This document shows positions 44,872 to 53,006 of a stretch of DNA of 64,000 nt, in pieces. The notes below the pieces were generated by a model. That model was not told the origin of the DNA and made no database searches. It saw only the letters and a list, made by a program, of their open reading frames with translations. The position numbers and the translations under genes are program-made. How positions within the stretch are numbered: position 1 is the first letter of the stretch; each line of letters begins with the position of its first letter. The stretch comes from Chloroflexota bacterium (GTDB lineage: Bacteria; Chloroflexota; UBA6077; FW602-bin22; JACPRP01): positions 1 through 64,000 of the forward strand of contig JAMCWX010000046.1 in NCBI GenBank assembly GCA_023480885.1. Reading direction: 5' to 3'.

Positions 44872-45705
44872 ATGCCGCAAAGCAAGTTCTGCAGGAGACT
44901 ACACGACGTTTCGGTTGGGTTCACGCCGAGCATTGGATTCAAGGCCGTACAGGCTCCGCCACCTCCAGCGTTGCTGCTTGCCGTGGTGCTGCCGAGCATT
45001 GAAGTTGATCTCGCCACTGCGGCGATTCAAGCAGGAGCCGAGGCTTTATTGGTGCGTGTGAGTGTTCAGGATGATGTGGCCAAGGAAATGAATAGGTTAC
45101 GAGATGTCCTGATCGCGGCTGGCGACAGGCCTTGCGGAATTGTGCCAGTGGGCATTTCTGAACACGAGATCGAGAACATTCGCCAGTTGCAGACGATGGG
45201 GTTCGATTTTGTGGTTGTCTCGTCGCACGATAGTCCCAAGATCCTTTCACTGGAAGGGCTGGGCAAAGTCATAGTGGTCGACCATACTATCGATACCGAA
45301 CTGGTAAGAACGATAAATGAACTGGATGTCGACGCAGTCGAGGTGTCCCTCGCTCGTCCTGAGAACTTCGGGAAACACTTCAGCATTCGTGACGTGATGC
45401 ATTATAAGCTGTTGCGGATGCTCTTGCGCAAGCCAATAGTGGTTCGCGGTGAGCGCAGCATCAGGCCGGAAGATATCTCCATCTTGCGCGATATCGGCGT
45501 CGAATGCCTCGTGATCGACGGTACCGTTACTGGCGGAGATTCCAAGGCGATCAAGGATGCGACCCTTACTTACCACGAAGCGATCTCTAAATTAGGGCCC
45601 AGGGTGCGGAAGAAGCGTGGCGAGATGGCTCCAGTCTTGCCTCAGGTGAAGCCAGGCATGGGCTCGTCAGTGGCGGAACCAGATGACGAGCCTGACGACC
45701 TGTAA
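44872..45705 (+). CDS. TIM-barrel-like protein of unknown function
   Basis: The 277-residue protein is not firmly recognised. Repeating beta-alpha units (LLLAVVLPSIEVDLATAAIQAGAEALLVRV, GIVPVGISEHEIENIRQLQTMGFDFVVVS, DAVEVSLARP, KPIVVRGERSIRPEDISILRDIGVECLVIDG) suggest an aldolase or phosphate-binding TIM barrel. The tail is acidic (EPDDEPDDL). No catalytic motif stands out. ATG 44872 has CAGGAGGAG 6 bases upstream, so translation is convincing. It is divergent from tatA and 50 bases before a CapA-like gene. Confidence 0.6.
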   Translation: MPQSKFCRRLHDVSVGFTPSIGFKAVQAPPPPALLLAVVLPSIEVDLATAAIQAGAEALLVRVSVQDDVAKEMNRLRDVLIAAGDRPCGIVPVGISEHEIENIRQLQTMGFDFVVVSSHDSPKILSLEGLGKVIVVDHTIDTELVRTINELDVDAVEVSLARPENFGKHFSIRDVMHYKLLRMLLRKPIVVRGERSIRPEDISILRDIGVECLVIDGTVTGGDSKAIKDATLTYHEAISKLGPRVRKKRGEMAPVLPQVKPGMGSSVAEPDDEPDDL

Positions 45706-45755
45706 GCGGTAGACCTGAAGGGATTTCAGGCTGACCGCAGATGGACTGATCGAGT

Positions 45756-46790
45756 TTGCGAGAATCTAGACGTACGCGCCTACAAGTGACAACGGAGGAC
45801 GGCTTACGGCGCATTACGCTCGCGCTCACGGGCGACGTGATGCTCGGCCGCCTGATGAACGATATCATCCACGCCTACGGGCCCAGTTACCCGTGGGGCA
45901 ATACGCTTCCTCTCCTGAGCGGTGCGGACCTGAGTCTTATTAATCTGGAGTGCGTCATCGCCACCGACGGACACCCTTGGACCCGAACACCCAAAGCCTT
46001 CTTCTTCCGCGCCGACCCTATTGCGGTCGACGTCCTCAACGTGGCTGGGATAGACTGTGTCTCTCTGGCCAACAACCACTCCTTGGATTATCGAGAGGAC
46101 GCAATGCTGGAGATGATTGGAATCCTGGAAGCAAATGGCATCGCCCACGCCGGCGCGGGGCAAAATATCCTCGAAGCAATGCGTCCGTCATTTATCGATG
46201 CCCAAGGCATCAAACTGGGAGTAATCTCGCTAACCGATAATGAGCCGGCGTGGGAGGCTACGGAGAAAACGCCAGGTGTCAACTATGTGGCGATAACGAC
46301 GCGTGGCCGGTATTTTCAACGAGTCAAGCGGAGCATCCAGGAAGCACGCGACGGCGGCGCAGACCTGATCGTTCTTTCGAGCCATTGGGGCCCGAACATG
46401 AGGTTGCGACCGACATCGCAGTTCAGGAGTTTTGCCCACGCCGTTATCGACGAAGGTGTCGACATCTTCCATGGCCACAGTGCGCATGTGTTTCAAGGCA
46501 TCGAGATATATAAGGGAAGACCAATTATCTACGATGCGGGAGACTTTGTCGACGATTACGCTGTGGACGACGTACTTCGTAACGACTGGTCCTTGCTGTA
46601 CAAACTTACCGCAACCGCAACGAGAGTGGAGCGAGTTGAGCTCTTCCCTGTGCTAATTTCCGGTTTTCAGGCGAACCTGGCGGTGGGAGAAGATTTCGAA
46701 GGTATCTGCCGTCGCATCCAGGAGCTTTCGGCTGAGATGGGCACAGAGATGAAACGTTTGGACAACTCGTTGGAGGTTACGGTATCTTAA
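45756..46790 (+). CDS. CapA family protein (PgsA-type metallophosphatase fold)
   Basis: The 344-residue protein has the CapA pattern: LTGDVMLGR near the N terminus, GADLSLINLECVI, and VDVLNVAGIDCVSLANNHSLDY. VLSSHWGPN and VDIFHGHSAHVFQGIEIYKGRPIIYDAGDFVDDY follow. The conserved Asp, Asn and His residues are those of the calcineurin-like fold. Family members act in poly-gamma-glutamate export or related metabolism; the substrate here is unknown. No signal peptide is evident. The TTG start at 45756 is weakly supported; GTG 45786 is an alternative. Confidence 0.85.
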   Translation: MRESRRTRLQVTTEDGLRRITLALTGDVMLGRLMNDIIHAYGPSYPWGNTLPLLSGADLSLINLECVIATDGHPWTRTPKAFFFRADPIAVDVLNVAGIDCVSLANNHSLDYREDAMLEMIGILEANGIAHAGAGQNILEAMRPSFIDAQGIKLGVISLTDNEPAWEATEKTPGVNYVAITTRGRYFQRVKRSIQEARDGGADLIVLSSHWGPNMRLRPTSQFRSFAHAVIDEGVDIFHGHSAHVFQGIEIYKGRPIIYDAGDFVDDYAVDDVLRNDWSLLYKLTATATRVERVELFPVLISGFQANLAVGEDFEGICRRIQELSAEMGTEMKRLDNSLEVTVS

Positions 46791-46820
46791 GAATTACTAA
46801 CAAGATGATCCTCTTTCGAG

Positions 46821-46836
46821 TGGCACGTGATATGCA
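46821..46836 (+). promoter_or_regulatory. sigma-54-type -24/-12 promoter motif for the Clp-fold protease
   Basis: TGGCACGTGATATGCA matches the sigma-54 consensus except ATGC for TTGC, with GG at 46822-46823 and GC at 46834-46835. Start would be near 46847, about 110 bases before the gene. Confidence 0.55.
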
Positions 46837-46955
46837 GAGCAAGTCGTTTGGACAAGTGGCCTTTTCTGGGCCGCGAACGTTGAAACCAAATGCCCTTTCC
46901 CTGTCCGCTAATTTGCCTGCGCGTACACACGGGGCCACGATTGCGAGGTAGCTGG

Positions 46956-47819
46956 TTGAGCTTCACCGACATAATCTTTATCGTTATCCTAATATTGCTT
47001 CTTTCGCCAGTGATCCGTCAGTACTGGATCGATGCGGCACGAACGCGGCTTATACAGCGCCTGGAGCGTTCGCGTGGCAGCCGGGTGATTACTCTAATTC
47101 ATCGGCAGGAATCTGTCTCATTCCTGGGGATTCCAGTTGCTCGCTACATCGACATCGACGATTCGGAAGCTGTGCTTCGTGCCATTCGACTGACAGATCC
47201 AGAAATTCCCATCGACCTCATCCTTCACACCCCCGGAGGCCTGGCGCTGGCTGCCGAGCAAATCGCGCACATCTTGGCTAAGCGTCCCGGGCGTGTGACT
47301 GTGTTTGTCCCTCATTACGCCATGTCCGGTGGGACTTTCATCGCTCTCTCTGCGGATGAGATCGTTATGGACGAGGGCGCTGTGCTGGGCACTATCGATC
47401 CTCAGATTGGTGAGTTTCCAGCGGTTTCCCTCCTCAAAATCGCCCATACCAAACCTATCGCCAGGGTGGACGATCGAACGCTAATATTGGCTGACCTGGC
47501 GGAGAAGGCCATGATCCAGGTGGGGGATGCAGCTGCCAGCCTGCTGAAGACCAACGGCGTGCCTCCAGAGAATGCTGAGGTAATCGCCGGCATTTTATCA
47601 AGCGGGCAATGGACCCACGATTATCCCATTCACGCTGCCCAGGCCAGGGAGCTTGGCCTGCCTGTAAGCATCGGCGTGCCAGACGAAGTTCATTCGCTAA
47701 TGGACCTCTATCCTCAGACAGCGCAGCGTCGTCCGTCCGTTCAATACATACCTGTTCCTTACGGGAGGACGACACCACCGAGACGTACCGGAGTTGGACA
47801 CGATGACTGGCAGCTATAG
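46956..47819 (+). CDS. membrane-anchored SDH-type Clp-fold serine proteinase
   Basis: The 287-residue protein has an N-terminal membrane helix (FTDIIFIVILILLLSPVI) and a ClpP/crotonase-like domain. HTPGGLALAAEQIAHIL precedes the likely serine nucleophile in YAMSGGTFIALSADEIVMDEGAVLGTIDPQIG. This matches the ATP-independent serine dehydrogenase proteinase family, related to signal peptide peptidase A. It probably degrades or processes membrane proteins. TTG 46956 is the start, with GAGG 7 bases upstream and the anchor beginning directly. It has its own sigma-54-like motif, which would link it to the FtsH-like protease unit. Confidence 0.85.
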   Translation: MSFTDIIFIVILILLLSPVIRQYWIDAARTRLIQRLERSRGSRVITLIHRQESVSFLGIPVARYIDIDDSEAVLRAIRLTDPEIPIDLILHTPGGLALAAEQIAHILAKRPGRVTVFVPHYAMSGGTFIALSADEIVMDEGAVLGTIDPQIGEFPAVSLLKIAHTKPIARVDDRTLILADLAEKAMIQVGDAAASLLKTNGVPPENAEVIAGILSSGQWTHDYPIHAAQARELGLPVSIGVPDEVHSLMDLYPQTAQRRPSVQYIPVPYGRTTPPRRTGVGHDDWQL

Positions 47820-47871
47820 CTCGATTGGTCTCTCGCTGAGAGTTCTTAGCGCATTGGCGCCGCTTGCGTGA

Positions 47872-48699
47872 CTAGTGGTGATCGTGGTCACCGGCGTGAG
47901 AGTGTTGGTGCGAGTGAGCTCGCCTGCCGTGGAGGTGCAGATGCTGGTGAATGAGGTTGGCGCGAACCAACAGGTCCGTGTCGTCCAGAATAGTATCGGC
48001 GTCGCCTTCTGCTATTGGCCTTCGTTCCTTGTCGCCGAAAACGATGACGCGGCCTGCTATGGATGGCACTATCTCCAGTTCCTGAGTTGTGGTGACGACG
48101 GATTTGCCCATCTCGCCCAGCCGCGCTATCAGCTCCACTAATACTGCTTTGGTGCGAGGATCGAGGTTTGCAGTAGGCTCGTCCAGCAGAAGCACCTCGG
48201 GGTCGATTGCCAGCGCTGTGGCGATGGCAGCTCGCTTCTTCTCTCCGCCGCTGAGTTCGTAGGGAGCGCGATCTGCCAGATCCTCCACGTCCATTAGCCG
48301 GAGCGCTTCTTGAACCCTTCGCCGCACCTCATCTTGTTCCCATCCCATTTGCAGAGGCCCAAAAGCGACGTCATCCCAGACGGTGGGCGAGAAAAGCTGA
48401 ATGTCGGCATCCTGAAATACGAAGCCGACGCGACGATGTAATCTTTGAGATTGCGCTGGATCATCGCCGACCCTGCTTAGGTCCTCACCGAAAGCTTCAA
48501 TACGGCCAGCGCTGGGCGGATACAGTCCGTCGAGAATCTTAAGCAAAGTGGACTTGCCACAGCCATTTGCGCCCAGAATCACCACTTTCTCGCCCTGACA
48601 TATTGTAAGATTCACGTCTTGCAACGCAGGGTAGCGCCCCAGGTAACTGTAGGACACCCCTTCCAGGCGGAAGATCGGTGGACAATCTCGCCTTGTCAC
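47872..48699 (-). CDS. cbiO: energy-coupling-factor ATPase for nickel/cobalt uptake
   Basis: The 275-residue ABC ATPase has Walker A GANGCGKST, signature LSGGEKKR and Walker B VLLLDEPTANLD. It ends in a histidine-rich tail (HQHLHLHGRRAHSHQHSHAGDHDHH) typical of nickel or cobalt handling. It overlaps the cbiQ stop by 4 bases (ATGA), so the two are translationally coupled. The substrate-binding S component (CbiM/NikM) is not in the window. Context with a Fur-family regulator and the acs genes points to nickel and/or cobalt. Confidence 0.9.
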   Translation of the reverse strand: MTRRDCPPIFRLEGVSYSYLGRYPALQDVNLTICQGEKVVILGANGCGKSTLLKILDGLYPPSAGRIEAFGEDLSRVGDDPAQSQRLHRRVGFVFQDADIQLFSPTVWDDVAFGPLQMGWEQDEVRRRVQEALRLMDVEDLADRAPYELSGGEKKRAAIATALAIDPEVLLLDEPTANLDPRTKAVLVELIARLGEMGKSVVTTTQELEIVPSIAGRVIVFGDKERRPIAEGDADTILDDTDLLVRANLIHQHLHLHGRRAHSHQHSHAGDHDHH

Positions 48700-49577
48700 A
48701 TCATGCTCCTATCGACTAGCAGGATGCCGGCGGCAAACACCGCTGCGAGCCCAAGAAACAACCGGTCCTGATCCCTGGCGCGAAAACTGGCGAACGTTCT
48801 GATCTCTCCCGCGAAGCCGCGTGATAACATCGCCTGGTAGACATCATCGCTCATCTTGAGCGATTTGCCTACTAGTGTGCCGGTGAGCGCCCCGATCCAG
48901 CGTCGCTGCTCGAATCCTGAAGTTTGACCCACGGTTCGACTCGTACGGGAAAGAAACATGTTATTCGTCGTGTGCAACAAGAGAAAAAGATAACGATAGG
49001 TAATTCCCAGCACGACAATGAACACAGCAGGAACGTGAAGAACCTGCAGCGCCTTCAGCAGATCGGCCCAACGTGTGGTCAGGATCAACAATGCTCCCAA
49101 GGAAACCGATGTGCCCACTCGCGCGAGGAGCATCGCAGCGCTTGAGACACCGCTGTCTGTGACTGCCAAGCGCATTCCTCCAAATTCTGGCGTCGCAATA
49201 AGCGTGTGTCCAGGCAGTAGAAACAAAGATGGGATTGCCACGACAGCCCCCAGCAATGGAATCCCCAGCCAAACTCCCCTTGCAAATGTTGGCAGATGCA
49301 GTCTTGAAAGACGCGCAAGTAGCAGCGACGCCAGGTAGACGGCAATGACCACTAACAGATGCCGTGCAAGGCTGGTCGCAGCCAGCAGGATAAGGATACT
49401 GACGAGCTTAACCCGCGGGTCCGTTTGTTGTAGAACACCAGGCAGACGCGCGTTCTCCACGCTGAAGACGTTTCGCTCGAGCGCGCCCGTGATTCCTGTT
49501 ACAGTTCTTGCGACGAATGCTCCTGGCGCCGGCCTGGACTTGTGTGCGGGATGCTGGGTGGCTGCCAATTCTGTCAC
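48696..49577 (-). CDS. cbiQ: energy-coupling-factor transmembrane protein
   Basis: The 293-residue membrane protein has hydrophobic segments at about 45-85, 95-135 and 160-185. The cytoplasmic coupling motifs AMLSRGFAGEIRTF and the later membrane helix (FLGLAAVFAAGILLV) are those of CbiQ/EcfT. GTG 49577 is chosen: it overlaps the Fur-family stop as GTGA, and GGAGAG lies 8 bases upstream. A longer frame to 49673 lies inside the regulator gene. It forms the transporter core with CbiO. Confidence 0.9.
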   Translation of the reverse strand: MTELAATQHPAHKSRPAPGAFVARTVTGITGALERNVFSVENARLPGVLQQTDPRVKLVSILILLAATSLARHLLVVIAVYLASLLLARLSRLHLPTFARGVWLGIPLLGAVVAIPSLFLLPGHTLIATPEFGGMRLAVTDSGVSSAAMLLARVGTSVSLGALLILTTRWADLLKALQVLHVPAVFIVVLGITYRYLFLLLHTTNNMFLSRTSRTVGQTSGFEQRRWIGALTGTLVGKSLKMSDDVYQAMLSRGFAGEIRTFASFRARDQDRLFLGLAAVFAAGILLVDRSMM

Positions 49578-50020
49578 GATTGCTTCTCTCCCAGACATCT
49601 GCTGCAGTGACCGAAAATCGCCATGTGTGGCTGGCGCACCTTGAAGCCGTGGCGCTGTTCCAGAGTCTGCCACAGAGAGTCTAGCTCATTTTCGTCAAGG
49701 TCGATGACGTAACCACAGTTCTGGCAAACCAGATGATGGTGATTCGCATCGCCAGCCCGATGGTACTGCACTCGTCCTGCGCCCAGATCGGACTTCGTAA
49801 CCAGTCCAAGTTGGCCCAGCAAATCGAGGGTGCGATAGATGGTTGACAGGCTTACACGAGGGAAGTGCGCTCTGACGCGCGCGAATATCTGGTCAACTCC
49901 CACGTGTCCGCTGCTTTCGTCTACAGCCTGGAGAACTAGCGTCCGCTGCGGGGTGAGCCGATAGCCGAGTTTATCAAGGGTTTCTGTCGAACTGCATACC
50001 CTGTCTTCCATTGAAGCCAC
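49574..50020 (-). CDS. Fur-family metal-responsive repressor
   Basis: The 148-residue protein has a winged-helix domain (YRLTPQRTLVLQAVDESSGHVGVDQIFARV, SLSTIYRTLDLLGQLGLV) and a dimer/metal domain (HHHLVCQNCGYVIDL, FGHCSRC) with two CxxC pairs for structural zinc. Since it is translationally coupled to cbiQ and cbiO, it probably senses nickel or cobalt (Nur-like), though zinc or iron cannot be excluded from sequence. It likely represses its own operon through the palindrome at 50091-50120, next to its promoter. Confidence 0.9.
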   Translation of the reverse strand: MASMEDRVCSSTETLDKLGYRLTPQRTLVLQAVDESSGHVGVDQIFARVRAHFPRVSLSTIYRTLDLLGQLGLVTKSDLGAGRVQYHRAGDANHHHLVCQNCGYVIDLDENELDSLWQTLEQRHGFKVRQPHMAIFGHCSRCLGEKQS

Positions 50021-50061
50021 CTGCGTTCAATTGTCGGAAAGCGCCACTGCCGTATACCTCA

Positions 50062-50090
50062 ATTCTACAATAGCGGAGGCAGAACTGCAA
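50062..50090 (-). promoter_or_regulatory. sigma-70-type promoter of the fur-cbiQ-cbiO operon
   Basis: On the minus strand TTGCAG (50085-50090) and TAGAAT (50062-50067) are 17 bases apart. The -35 abuts the palindromic operator. Confidence 0.65.
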
Positions 50091-50120
50091 TGATTTGCAA
50101 ATGCCAATATTTGCAAATCA
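50091..50120. promoter_or_regulatory. perfect palindromic operator, probable Fur-family box
   Basis: TGATTTGCAAAT (50091-50102) and its exact complement ATTTGCAAATCA (50109-50120) are separated by GCCAAT. Each arm contains the self-complementary ATTTGCAAAT. It touches the -35 of the regulator's own promoter, the usual place for autoregulation. Confidence 0.72.
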
Positions 50121-50161
50121 CACACGGGAAACTGGTTGTAGCGCTTGCGCTGGTCTGGCGC

Positions 50162-50872
50162 CTAATAGTGAATCACAACGGGTGTGCCGACGCGGGCGAA
50201 CTCCCAGAAGAACCTGGCATCTTCCAGCCGCAGGCCGATGCAGCCTCGGCTACTGGCCGCGTTGCCAAACGCTTCATCGGACACCCAGTAGTTATAGTGC
50301 AACGCCTGGCCTGTCCAGAGGAAATATTGTGTGTAGAGCACGTCTGTTAGGTAATAGCCGTCGGGCGATTCGCGCGGAATGCCAATCGTCGATGAGTCCA
50401 TTGTCTCGCTCTCTACGCGTTTGACGATGCTGAAAGTTCCGACCGGTGTGCCCCATCCTGGGCGGCCTATCGTGACGTCTGCAGAGTAAACAGCCTGCTC
50501 ATCGACCATCGCCCTGCCTATCTTGTTCGTGAGGTTGATTTCGATCCATCGCTCACCTGGCCCGAAATCGGCGGACCCTGAGCTTGCCCTGGCCACGTAC
50601 ATCGCGTAAACGTACTGTCCTGGGCCAATCTGATACCACCATTCATCACCCCGCACAACCTCGCCTGGAACGGCTGCCAGCACGGTCACAGTATCGCCGT
50701 GCTTGAGTTCGCCGATTGGAGCCTGGCGTGTGTTGGGCGCAGGTCGCACGTTCAATGTGCCCGCGGTGACGATGCCGGTCCACGGGGCTTCTGCCTTCAC
50801 GGTACTTGCAGGAGTGAGAAAAAGCGTCGATAGTAACGTGGTAAGGATAGCCGAGACAAGCAAGCGCTTCAC
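50162..50872 (-). CDS. secreted L,D-transpeptidase with SH3-type domain
   Basis: The 236-residue protein has a signal peptide (LLVSAILTTLLSTLFLTPASTVKA) and an SH3b-like domain (GTLNVRPAPNTRQAPIGELKHGDTVTVLA). A YkuD L,D-transpeptidase domain follows, with the catalytic Cys in SRGCIGLRLEDARFF and the preceding HYNYWV histidine region. It should form 3-3 cross-links or attach proteins to peptidoglycan. The gene has a sigma-54-like motif at 50971-50986. It stops 41 bases before the Fur operator. Confidence 0.9.
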   Translation of the reverse strand: MKRLLVSAILTTLLSTLFLTPASTVKAEAPWTGIVTAGTLNVRPAPNTRQAPIGELKHGDTVTVLAAVPGEVVRGDEWWYQIGPGQYVYAMYVARASSGSADFGPGERWIEINLTNKIGRAMVDEQAVYSADVTIGRPGWGTPVGTFSIVKRVESETMDSSTIGIPRESPDGYYLTDVLYTQYFLWTGQALHYNYWVSDEAFGNAASSRGCIGLRLEDARFFWEFARVGTPVVIHY

Positions 50873-50970
50873 TCTCCACCTCCACCTAATATGGCGCGGC
50901 CAGCCGTCACGTCAGAGTGCGTATCTGATCGCACGCCATCTAGGCAATATTATAGTATCGGAGTCAAGAG

Positions 50971-50986
50971 TGCACAGAACGTGCCA
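50971..50986 (-). promoter_or_regulatory. sigma-54-type -24/-12 promoter motif for the L,D-transpeptidase
   Basis: The minus strand reads TGGCACGTTCTGTGCA, with one -12 mismatch (GTGC for TTGC) and the correct 10-base spacing (GG 50984-50985, GC 50972-50973). A TATAAT follows at 50949-50954 without a good -35. Confidence 0.5.
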
Positions 50987-50989
50987 GAT

Positions 50990-51703
50990 TCACACGACGG
51001 CGAATGACTTGCGCCAATCGACGATGTACATTAAGCCATTGGCCACGTACGATAGTCGAGCACCTGGTTCGGGGACTAAGTCGATTGGCGGGCGAAGGCG
51101 GGGAACGAGCATCAGCACCAGACGAGACAGGATGCTTCGCAAATTGCCGTCAGGCGCAAGCGTCTCGTCACAAAACGCGATTCTTGCGCCTGGCTTTGCT
51201 ACCCGCACCATCTCGTCGATGGCCTTCCTGCGGTCTGTGATGAAGTTCATGGCGCCCAAATTCATCACGGCGTCGAAATAATCATCTGGATATGGTAGGG
51301 CTTGAGCGTAGCCTTCACGCAATTCGACGGGGCATGGAATAGCAGGTAGCTTCTTTTTGGCTTGAGCCAGCATGCCCTCGCTGATGTCGATGCCGTAGAT
51401 CTTGCCTGTTGGCCCGATGCGCTGAGCAATGTACGGCAGGTTCGCCCCCGTACCCACGCACACCTCCAGCACCTGATCGTCGGCCTCGAGTTCCAGCCTT
51501 TCTACCATCGTCCGTCGTACTTCGTCTAGACCGCCAAAAACCTCCAGGGCTGAGTCGTAAAACGGCGCGATGAGGTTATACCCTGCCTTAGCAATGCGAT
51601 CGGGATCGAGACGCGATCTAGACAGGAGCCAGTAGATAAGCAGGCCGGCGATCACTCCTGCCCAGAAGATACGTTCTGCCTTATTTCCCGTTGTTGGTCT
51701 CAA
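50990..51703 (-). CDS. membrane-anchored class I SAM-dependent methyltransferase
   Basis: The 237-residue protein has an N-terminal hydrophobic helix (FWAGVIAGLLIYWLL). A UbiE/Coq5-like domain follows, with motif I VLEVCVGTGANLPYI, IYGIDISEGMLAQAKKKL and MNLGAMNFITDRRKAIDEMVRVAKPGARIAFCDE. The acceptor is probably a lipid or quinone-like compound at the membrane. Its start overlaps the archaeal-type MAT stop by 4 bases, so the AdoMet producer and this user are translationally coupled. It is not specific enough to name. Confidence 0.85.
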   Translation of the reverse strand: MRPTTGNKAERIFWAGVIAGLLIYWLLSRSRLDPDRIAKAGYNLIAPFYDSALEVFGGLDEVRRTMVERLELEADDQVLEVCVGTGANLPYIAQRIGPTGKIYGIDISEGMLAQAKKKLPAIPCPVELREGYAQALPYPDDYFDAVMNLGAMNFITDRRKAIDEMVRVAKPGARIAFCDETLAPDGNLRSILSRLVLMLVPRLRPPIDLVPEPGARLSYVANGLMYIVDWRKSFAVV

Positions 51704-52920
51704 TAGAGTCCGTACCTCCCCTGTGTGAGATCTTCTACCAGCCGTTCGATCGCGGCCAACTCGTCGTCGATTATCGCCTCCGCTTTGCTTTTCACACTCT
51801 CGAGGCGGATGCCTGGTTCCAGGATGAGTTGTGCTACGGCTACCTGCGGCTGGTCGATGGGCAAACCGATCTGGCTGCAGAGTAAGAGGTAGACTTCCCG
51901 AAGGCCCGGCACTTCGCCATAGATGCGCTGTGCCAGTTTGTGGCTCAAGACGTTATATATCTTGCCGACGTGGCTCACGGGGTTCTTGCCGGCGGCTGCC
52001 TCTGCTGATGCAGGCCGGTTCATGGAGATAACGCCGTTGACTCGGTTGCCTCGTCCAACCTGACCAGAATCTCCATCTTCTGCCGATGTCCCCAACACAC
52101 TCAGGTACATGCCTTCGATACCCTTGCTGGGCGAATCTAGAGTATTCATATAGACGTGGACGCAGGTTGTACTGTGTCTTATGGAATCAAGATAAGCCTT
52201 CAGCGCCTCGATAGCCTGTGCCTTGCGCCGGAAGTAGAATTCCTCGTCGAGGACGAAGCGATCGATCAAAGGCATAGCCACAGTCAGGTGGAGGCATTGC
52301 TCTACCCTGTATCCCATAACTTTGACGTCCTGTCCTGTCTCTGGGAATGCGTTCTTGAAGCTTACTGAGTTCAGGAAACGTTCGGATTCGAGCACCAGTT
52401 GCTCGGTTTCGCTCAGCGGAGCATAGCCCACCGCGGCCGAGGTGTCGTTGGCCTTGAGTGGGCCTCGCGTCCGTTGAAAGATGCTGACCAGCTCTGGGGC
52501 GCCCGGTCGTAGTTCTGCTTGAAAAATGAAATTGCGCTCTGGATCGATGTGGGGGAGATTCCTGCCTAGCCACTGTTTTGCTGCCTTGATGGCGATCTCA
52601 TCCACAGGCACCCTTTTTCCATTGACCTCAAAGGTAGCTCGGTCACCGAAGATGAAGCGCATCGGTTTGATGATTCGACCGCCGCCAAGTCGATGGTCTG
52701 CTGTGCCGGCGATCAAGAGACCTTTGTCGACGTTGTAGTGCGGGATGAAGCCGAATGCCTTTCGATATTCGTGGGAGAGAGCGAGCGAAACCTCTTCCAT
52801 TATGCCATCGCAAATGGTATCTGGATGTCCTATCCCCTTGCGTTCCACTATCTCGACGGGTTGCTCTGGCACTGGGGGGATGTCCAGGCGCTCAACAGCG
52901 ATATTTCGCACGGAATTCAC
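51700..52920 (-). CDS. mat: archaeal-type S-adenosylmethionine synthetase
   Basis: The 406-residue protein matches the archaeal MAT family (not bacterial MetK). It has VEIVERKGIGHPDTICDGIMEEVSLALSHEY near the start, HYNVDKGLLIAGTADHRLGGGRIIKP and VNGVISMNRPASAEAAAGKNPVSHVGKIYNVLSH. IGLPIDQPQVAVAQLI follows. It makes AdoMet from methionine and ATP. GTG 52920 is the start used; GTG 52911 has a better-spaced GAGAGG. It is coupled to the downstream methyltransferase. A weak sigma-54-like motif lies at 52982-52997. Confidence 0.93.
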   Translation of the reverse strand: MNSVRNIAVERLDIPPVPEQPVEIVERKGIGHPDTICDGIMEEVSLALSHEYRKAFGFIPHYNVDKGLLIAGTADHRLGGGRIIKPMRFIFGDRATFEVNGKRVPVDEIAIKAAKQWLGRNLPHIDPERNFIFQAELRPGAPELVSIFQRTRGPLKANDTSAAVGYAPLSETEQLVLESERFLNSVSFKNAFPETGQDVKVMGYRVEQCLHLTVAMPLIDRFVLDEEFYFRRKAQAIEALKAYLDSIRHSTTCVHVYMNTLDSPSKGIEGMYLSVLGTSAEDGDSGQVGRGNRVNGVISMNRPASAEAAAGKNPVSHVGKIYNVLSHKLAQRIYGEVPGLREVYLLLCSQIGLPIDQPQVAVAQLILEPGIRLESVKSKAEAIIDDELAAIERLVEDLTQGRYGLY

Positions 52921-52981
52921 GTCCTCTCAGTTGCGCTAATCGACGCGTAGCAATCGTTTCGTCGTGGCCATTTCCTCACAC

Positions 52982-52997
52982 TGCAAGAAAAATACCA
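52982..52997 (-). promoter_or_regulatory. possible sigma-54-type promoter motif for the mat operon
   Basis: The minus strand reads TGGTATTTTTCTTGCA. The -12 (TTGCA), a T-rich spacer and the 10-base GG-GC spacing fit, but the -24 differs at two positions. Start would be near 52971. Confidence 0.4.
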
Positions 52998-53006
52998 CTC
53001 TTGCCG

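Noticed and set aside
49578-49673. N-terminal extension of CbiQ
   Set aside because: It runs within the Fur-family gene; the GTGA overlap with a ribosome-binding site gives a better start.
50780-50815. CACGGTACTTGCA resembling a sigma-54 -12 element
   Set aside because: It lies inside the L,D-transpeptidase signal peptide and lacks the TGG of the -24 element.
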